From JAJEAD01 sp965221555 (GTDB taxonomy: Bacteria; Pseudomonadota; Gammaproteobacteria; HK1), in assembly GCA_965221555.1 (NCBI GenBank), contig OZ244895.1:1-64000 (forward strand): a stretch of 64,000 nucleotides of DNA. The letters run 5' to 3'. Positions within the stretch are counted from its first letter, which is position 1. The number at the start of each line of letters is the position of its first letter. The translations under genes and the position numbers were made by a program. This document shows positions 59,890-64,000 of the stretch, piece after piece. The notes under the pieces are model-generated. The model saw only the letters and a program-made list of their open reading frames with translations, was not told the origin of the DNA and ran no database searches.

Positions 59890-60846
59890 ATGAAGAACCC
59901 TTCCGAAAACGACTTCGCCTTCACTCGCGAAGAGCTCAAGGGATCCATTCCCGAATCGACCTACGCCGGCGCGACCAGCTTCCTGCGGCGTCGCTACACG
60001 CGCGACTTCACCGGCGTCGACGTGGCGGTGTTGGGAGTCCCCTTCGACACCGCGACCACCAACCGTCCCGGCACCCGCTTCGGTCCGAGGGCCATCCGGG
60101 CGGAGTCCACCCAGCTCGCCTGGGATCGGCCCTACGGCTGGAACGTGGACCCGGTGGCGGCACTCGCGGTGGTCGACTGCGGAGATTGTCCCTTCGACTT
60201 CGGGAGACCGGAGACGGTGCCGGACGCGATTGAGAAGCACGCTCGCTCGATCCTCGAAGCCGGCCCCGCCCTGCTGAGCCTCGGAGGCGACCACTTCCTG
60301 ACCTATCCGCTGCTCAAGGCGCACGTTGCAAAGCATGGGCCGCTGTCCCTGCTGCACTTCGATGCGCACACCGACACCTGGGAGGACGAGGACGGGCGCA
60401 TCGACCACGGCACGATGTTCTTTCACGCGGTGCGCGAGGGGCTGATCGACCCCGCCCACTCGGTGCAGGTCGGGATCCGCACCGTAAACCCGAACACGCG
60501 CGGCATCCGCATTCTCGACGCACCCTTCGTGCACACCCGGGGGGAGGCCACGACCGCGGACGCGATCCGCGAGACGCTGGGAGACCGCCCCGTCTACCTC
60601 ACCTTCGACATCGACTGTCTCGACCCCTGCTTCGCGCCCGGCACCGGCACACCGGTGGTCGGGGGCCTGAGCACCGCGCAGGCGCGGGCAATCCTGCGCG
60701 CGCTCGCGGGGCTGAACGTGGTGGGCGCGGACCTGGTGGAAGTCTCCCCACCCTACGATGTGGCGGGAATCAGCGCGCTCGCCGGCGCATCGCTCGCGCA
60801 GGACTTCCTCGCACTGATGGCGGTGGCGAGGGGCCACGAACCCTGA
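59890..60846 (+). CDS. Agmatinase / ureohydrolase family protein
   Basis: A 318-residue binuclear manganese hydrolase. Motifs: LLSLGGDHFLTYPLL, LLHFDAHTDTWED and LTFDIDCLDPCFAPGTGTPVVGG. The latter, with PGTGTPV and a Gly-rich stretch, is the agmatinase pattern, and FGPRAIR is also typical. It converts agmatine to putrescine and urea, or a related guanidine. The other agmatinase-type protein at 30212 is a separate subgroup lacking the GTGTP element. It is transcribed toward the MFS gene, 38 bases downstream. Confidence 0.92.
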   Translation: MKNPSENDFAFTREELKGSIPESTYAGATSFLRRRYTRDFTGVDVAVLGVPFDTATTNRPGTRFGPRAIRAESTQLAWDRPYGWNVDPVAALAVVDCGDCPFDFGRPETVPDAIEKHARSILEAGPALLSLGGDHFLTYPLLKAHVAKHGPLSLLHFDAHTDTWEDEDGRIDHGTMFFHAVREGLIDPAHSVQVGIRTVNPNTRGIRILDAPFVHTRGEATTADAIRETLGDRPVYLTFDIDCLDPCFAPGTGTPVVGGLSTAQARAILRALAGLNVVGADLVEVSPPYDVAGISALAGASLAQDFLALMAVARGHEP

Positions 60847-60885
60847 GCGCCATTTGGCGCCCTCGCGACCAGGACCTGTGAAACA
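60847..60885. repeat. R1 right-end fragment at the start of the MFS gene
   Basis: ATTTGGCGCCCTCGCGACC and CTGTGAAACATGACC repeat the R1 right end (ATCTTGGCGCCC ... ATCGGTGAAACATCC). The ATG of the MFS gene lies inside the element end (GTGAAACATG). The rest of R1 is absent, so either the element was truncated or the gene end has absorbed it. Confidence 0.5.
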
Positions 60886-62153
60886 TGACCGTCGAGCGTG
60901 ACGGACGCCCGGAGGTGAGCGGAGCGCCGGCCGGAGGAGCGGCGGCGCGGGCAATGCTGAGTACGCGCGAGTTCATTCCGCTCATCGCCCTCCTGATGTC
61001 GCTCGTCGCGCTCTCGATCGATGCGATGCTGCCCGCACTGCCCGAGATCGGGAGTGATCTCGGCGCCGCGCAACGCAACGACGCGCAGCTCGTGGTCACC
61101 GCGCTCTTTCTTGGGCTCGGAGTCGGCCAGCTTCTCTTCGGCCCCCTCTCCGACTGCATCGGGCGAAAACCCGCCATCTGCGCGGGTCTCGCGATGTTCA
61201 TGGCCGGCTGCGTCGTGTCCATCTTCGCGCCCACCTTCGAGACGATGCTCGCCGGACGCGTGCTCCAGGGCATCGGCGTGGCGTCGCCGCGCGTCGTCAC
61301 CATGGCCCTCGTTCGCGATCAGTACGAGGGGCGGCGCATGGCGCGCATCATGTCCTTTGCAATGGCGGTGTTCATCATCGTTCCCGCAATCGCCCCGGCG
61401 CTGGGACAGGGCATCCTGTGGATTGCCGACTGGCGCGGGATATTCGCGACCTTCTTCGCCATCGCGGCCATCGCCTGCGCCTGGCTCGTCGTCCGCCAGC
61501 CCGAGACCCTGCCCCCGGAGCGGCGCGCGCCCTTCTCGCCGGTGGCCATCGGGCGCTCCGCGCTCGAAGTCCTCAAGATCCGCAGCGCGATGGGGTACAC
61601 CCTGGCTGCGGGCTGCGCCTTCTCGCCCTTCATCGCCTATCTGAGCACGGCCCAGCAGATCTTTCAGGACGCCTACGGCGTCGGCGCGCTCTTTCCCCTG
61701 TACTTCGGAGGGCTCGCGCTCGCGTTCGGCGTCGCCGCCCTCGTCAACGGCCACCTCGTGATGCGCTACGGGATGCGCCGCCTCTCGGACATCTCGGCGC
61801 TCTTCGTGGCCCTGGTTTCACTCGTGTTCTGGGCGGCCGCCTTCGCTTACGACGGGCTCCTCCCTCTGTGGATGTTCCTGCTCTCCCTCACCCTCATCTT
61901 CGCCGCGGTCGCGCTCCTCTTCGGCAACCTGAACGCGCTCGCAATGCAGCCTCTCGGCCACGTGGCGGGGGTGGGTGCGGCCCTCATCGCGGCAATCTCG
62001 ACGCTGGTCTCGGTGCCCGTCGGCGCCCTGATTGCGTACCGCTTCGACGGCACCCTCTACGCGCTCATGGGTTCCTTCGCCGCCTTCGGCGTCGGCACCT
62101 CGGTGGCCATGTGGTGGGCGGCGGGCGGCCGGAGAGCGGGCGCCCGCGACTGA
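60885..62153 (+). CDS. Bcr/CflA family multidrug efflux MFS transporter
   Basis: A 422-residue MFS protein with 12 helices. Bcr/CflA landmarks: FIPLIALLMSLVALSIDAMLPALPEIGSDL at the first helix, then VVTALFLGLGVGQLLFGPLSDCIGRKP with the loop-2 motif, and the proline- and glycine-rich fifth helix IVPAIAPALGQGIL. The ATG falls inside an R1 end fragment and no clear SD is seen; the frame is open from 60885. It would export drugs or a metabolite. Spacing of 38 bases suggests co-transcription with the agmatinase. Confidence 0.9.
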   Translation: MTVERDGRPEVSGAPAGGAAARAMLSTREFIPLIALLMSLVALSIDAMLPALPEIGSDLGAAQRNDAQLVVTALFLGLGVGQLLFGPLSDCIGRKPAICAGLAMFMAGCVVSIFAPTFETMLAGRVLQGIGVASPRVVTMALVRDQYEGRRMARIMSFAMAVFIIVPAIAPALGQGILWIADWRGIFATFFAIAAIACAWLVVRQPETLPPERRAPFSPVAIGRSALEVLKIRSAMGYTLAAGCAFSPFIAYLSTAQQIFQDAYGVGALFPLYFGGLALAFGVAALVNGHLVMRYGMRRLSDISALFVALVSLVFWAAAFAYDGLLPLWMFLLSLTLIFAAVALLFGNLNALAMQPLGHVAGVGAALIAAISTLVSVPVGALIAYRFDGTLYALMGSFAAFGVGTSVAMWWAAGGRRAGARD

Positions 62154-62224
62154 GGCGCCCGGTGCCTGTACCGCGCGCCACCGGCGTGCGGCGCCAACCC
62201 TCCACAACGGTGCGCGGAGACCTG

Positions 62225-62298
62225 ATGCTCCGCATTCGGATGCGCGCCCGCCCGATACGGCATGCTTCGCATTCGGGTGCCCGCCCGCCCGATACGGC
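62225..62298. repeat. Two tandem 37-base direct repeats
   Basis: 62225-62261 and 62262-62298 differ at three positions: both read ATGC, then CGCATTCGG, TGC, CGCCCGCCCGATACGGC. They lie in the 184-base gap between the convergent MFS and M24 genes. Confidence 0.75.
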
Positions 62299-62337
62299 TT
62301 TCATCCGGATCGGACGAGACAGTGGCCGCGCCCGGCG

Positions 62338-63573
62338 CTACGCGAGGAGGCGCTCCTCGAAGGGAAAGGTCGACATCAACTGGTAGCCCTCCCGGGTCAC
62401 CAGCACCTGCTCTTCGAGCTTGACGCCCTCTCCGCCGTGCTCGGAGCCGATGAAGCTCTCGACGCAGACCACCATGTTCTCTTCGAGCACGCCGTCGTAC
62501 CCGTCACGCTCCCAGTCGATGGGCCAGGGAATCCACGGCCATTCGTCGCACATGCCGATGCCGTGGATCATCACCGGGTAGCGGTGGGCGACGAATTCCG
62601 CGGGCGGCATCCAGCCCCGTTCGGATACCTCACGGAACGAGGCCCCGGCCTTCACGAGCTCCAGATTGTGCTGGATGTTCTCGTAGGCGAGCTGGTACAG
62701 GCGCTTCTGGGCGTCGCTGGGAGTACCGGGTTCGCAGAAGAAGGTACGGGAGACGTCGGCGCTGTAGCCGAAGGGTCCGACCATGCCGCAGTCGAAGGGG
62801 ACGAGCTCTCCGGCGCGGATGAGCCTGTCTCCCGCCTCCATGCCCCAGGGATTGGCGTGGCCTCCGGCGGCGAGCAGCCGATACTCAATCCACTCTCCTC
62901 CCATCGCGATGTTCGTGTGCTGGAGGATGGCGAAGAGTTCGTTCTCCGTCATCCCGGGCTCAAGCTCCCGCCGCATGCGCGCCATCGCGGCGTCGGCCAC
63001 ACTGACCGAGTAGAGCAGGCAGGCGATCTCCTCCGGGCACTTGATGGCGGTAGCCCGCTCGACCAGGGGCTCGCCGGCGATGACCTCAAGCCCTTGCGCG
63101 CGGAGGGCGTCGAGGGTATCGGGATCGCATACGTCCAGGGCGACCCGCCGGCCGTTGCCGTACTCGCGAAGCGCCGCCGCTACCTCCCGGGCCCAGGACT
63201 CGATCCGATCCCCGCGTCGCGTCCCGGCCTCCATATACGTGACGGCCGGCATCGGCAAGGTCCGGCCGATGGTCTCCGACCGCCAGGCCTCCTTTCCCGC
63301 CCACCACCCGAGCAGCGTGGCCTGTCCATCCGCCGGCACCACCAGGCAACGGCTCACGAAGTGCATGGAGAAGATCTGCCCCCCCTTGACCCCCGCCGCG
63401 TAGCGGATGTTGACCGGGTCGACAAGGAGGAGCGCGGCGCAGTCCCGCGCCTGTATCTCACCCTGAAGCCGGGAGAGCCGATACTGGCGCATGGCCGCCA
63501 TGTCCACCATCGCGGCGTCGTCCCTGATCCCCATGCCGGGGGTGTTTCGCGCGAGCTCTCGTGTGTCGTACAT
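62338..63573 (-). CDS. M24 metallopeptidase-fold protein, DddP-like (DMSP lyase candidate)
   Basis: A 411-residue pita-bread protein; GAGGAG lies eight bases before the ATG at 63573. Metal ligands: Asp261, Asp273, His337, Glu372 and Glu387. These fall exactly 34 residues before the DddP ligands as I recall them (Asp295, Asp307, His371, Glu406, Glu421), and Asp343 in MCDEWPW matches the proposed catalytic Asp377. Text such as DPVNIRYA, GGEWIEYRLLAAG and KLEEQVLV matches DddP-type sequences. The second Asp of the DddP FDTD motif is Gly (FDCG). It may cleave DMSP to acrylate and DMS, or be an Xaa-Pro-type peptidase. Numbering is from memory, so check it. Confidence 0.78.
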   Translation of the reverse strand: MYDTRELARNTPGMGIRDDAAMVDMAAMRQYRLSRLQGEIQARDCAALLLVDPVNIRYAAGVKGGQIFSMHFVSRCLVVPADGQATLLGWWAGKEAWRSETIGRTLPMPAVTYMEAGTRRGDRIESWAREVAAALREYGNGRRVALDVCDPDTLDALRAQGLEVIAGEPLVERATAIKCPEEIACLLYSVSVADAAMARMRRELEPGMTENELFAILQHTNIAMGGEWIEYRLLAAGGHANPWGMEAGDRLIRAGELVPFDCGMVGPFGYSADVSRTFFCEPGTPSDAQKRLYQLAYENIQHNLELVKAGASFREVSERGWMPPAEFVAHRYPVMIHGIGMCDEWPWIPWPIDWERDGYDGVLEENMVVCVESFIGSEHGGEGVKLEEQVLVTREGYQLMSTFPFEERLLA

Positions 63574-63654
63574 GGGGTCTGCTCCTCGAGCGTTCAGGGG
63601 TGCGGTCGCCGCCGCTGGCACGTTGACGAAGATCCTTCGAATCCCGAACCGGGT

Positions 63655-63979
63655 CAACCGTCCTTTACATCGGTCCATGAAGCGAGGGCGCCAGGCTGCG
63701 GTGACAAGGGGTCGCTCGGGCCGAAAGGCGCTTCACCGCGAGCCGGAAGCAGACGAAGCGCCGGTGGCGCGAGCCGGAAGCAGACGAAACACCGGTAGCC
63801 CGTGTGGACCTGCGAGCGGGCGAGCCGCGGCCAGCTCGACCCGCCGACAAGCGAAGCTCGGGAGTGCGGGGTGAAGCAGGCGGGCGACACCGGGGCGAGG
63901 CGCCTTGAGCGAGTTCGGCCCGTCAACGCACGCACACTGGAGTCAGCGAGCCGGGAAATCGGTCCGACATTGCGGCTAG
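63655..63979. repeat. R1 inverted-repeat element, long class, with internal duplication
   Basis: Reverse-orientation copy of the long class: ACATCGGTCCATGAAGCGAGGGCGCCAGG, CCGCGAGCCGGAAGCAGACGAAGCG, GAGCGGGCGAGCCGCGG, CGACACCGGGGCGAGGCGCC, GAGTTCGGCCCG, ACACTGGAGTCAGCG and a right end AAATCGGTCCGACATTGCGGCT. A 31-base unit with CGCGAGCCGGAAGCAGACGAA is duplicated at 63737-63767 and 63768-63798. It lies upstream of the DddP-like gene and reaches the window end. Confidence 0.75.
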
Positions 63980-64000
63980 ACTGCGCCCCGATGTCCAGGA

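Noticed and set aside
16845..63979. R1 as an integron attC, CRISPR repeat, or ERIC/REP element.
   Set aside because: No GTTRRRY core, no regular spacing with spacers, and the ends and size do not match ERIC or REP as I recall them.

Overview
GC-rich, densely coded DNA from a Pseudomonadota-like genome, most likely a marine or host-associated gammaproteobacterium or a relative. The evidence is RF3 (prfC), BipA/TypA, Bcr/CflA and ProV-type proteins, together with many catabolic enzymes: Rieske oxygenases, a GMC oxidoreductase, hydantoinase/oxoprolinase pairs, CmcJ-type and GFA proteins. No rRNA, intact tRNA, CRISPR array or prophage was seen. The organism call is inference.

Layout. 1-4.7 kb is accessory DNA of visibly lower GC: a frameshifted duplicate of a secreted trypsin-like protease, the intact protease, and a wHTH-ATPase-STAS-like regulator. 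4.7-11.8 kb holds a molybdenum oxidoreductase and a GMC dehydrogenase on the minus strand, divergent from a beta-lactamase-fold hydrolase and a CocE-type hydrolase. 12-19.1 kb is a minus-strand hydantoinase/oxoprolinase A and B pair followed by a polar amino-acid-type ABC importer whose permease and ATPase are fused. 19.6-27 kb holds an M20 peptidase, acyl-CoA dehydrogenase, phosphopantetheinyl transferase, RF3, a GST that appears to be a selenoprotein, and a class V aminotransferase. 27-31 kb (minus strand) has a Rieske oxygenase, an orphan ProV-like ATPase and an agmatinase. 32-37 kb has an MFS carrier, NIPSNAP, an AtzG-like protein plus amidase, an SDR and an EEP-family phosphatase. 37-38.3 kb is AT-richer and carries a nucleotidyltransferase with a possible HEPN remnant. 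38.4-45.5 kb is a plus-strand cluster: GST, CmcJ/NvfI-type enzyme, a second hydantoinase A and B pair, and a MOSC protein. 45.7-47.3 kb is an ammonium transporter with an unannotated 54-residue membrane protein. 48-57 kb has a second Rieske oxygenase, RidA, a double ectoine-synthase-like cupin, a YchF-like GTPase coupled to TypA, a homocysteine methyltransferase, an SDR and a double GFA protein. 57-64 kb has alanine racemase, a DUF6122-like protein, a broken choline-sulfatase, a second agmatinase, a Bcr/CflA efflux protein and a DddP-like M24 protein.

Two signals stand out. First, the GST at 24963-25652 has an in-frame TGA exactly where the family has its active-site cysteine, followed at the right distance by a stem-loop that fits the bacterial SECIS pattern. 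Second, many intergenic gaps carry copies of one inverted-repeat element, called R1 here (ends AGCCCGGATGTTTCACCGAT). One R1 copy lies inside a second repeat family (R2), which indicates past mobility.

A recurring metabolic theme, by inference, is osmolyte and amide/nitrogen use: ProV, a Rieske enzyme that could act on betaines, choline-sulfatase remnant, choline-dehydrogenase-like GMC protein, ectoine-synthase-like cupin, homocysteine methyltransferase, DddP-like protein, two hydantoinase pairs, two agmatinases, an amidase and Amt.
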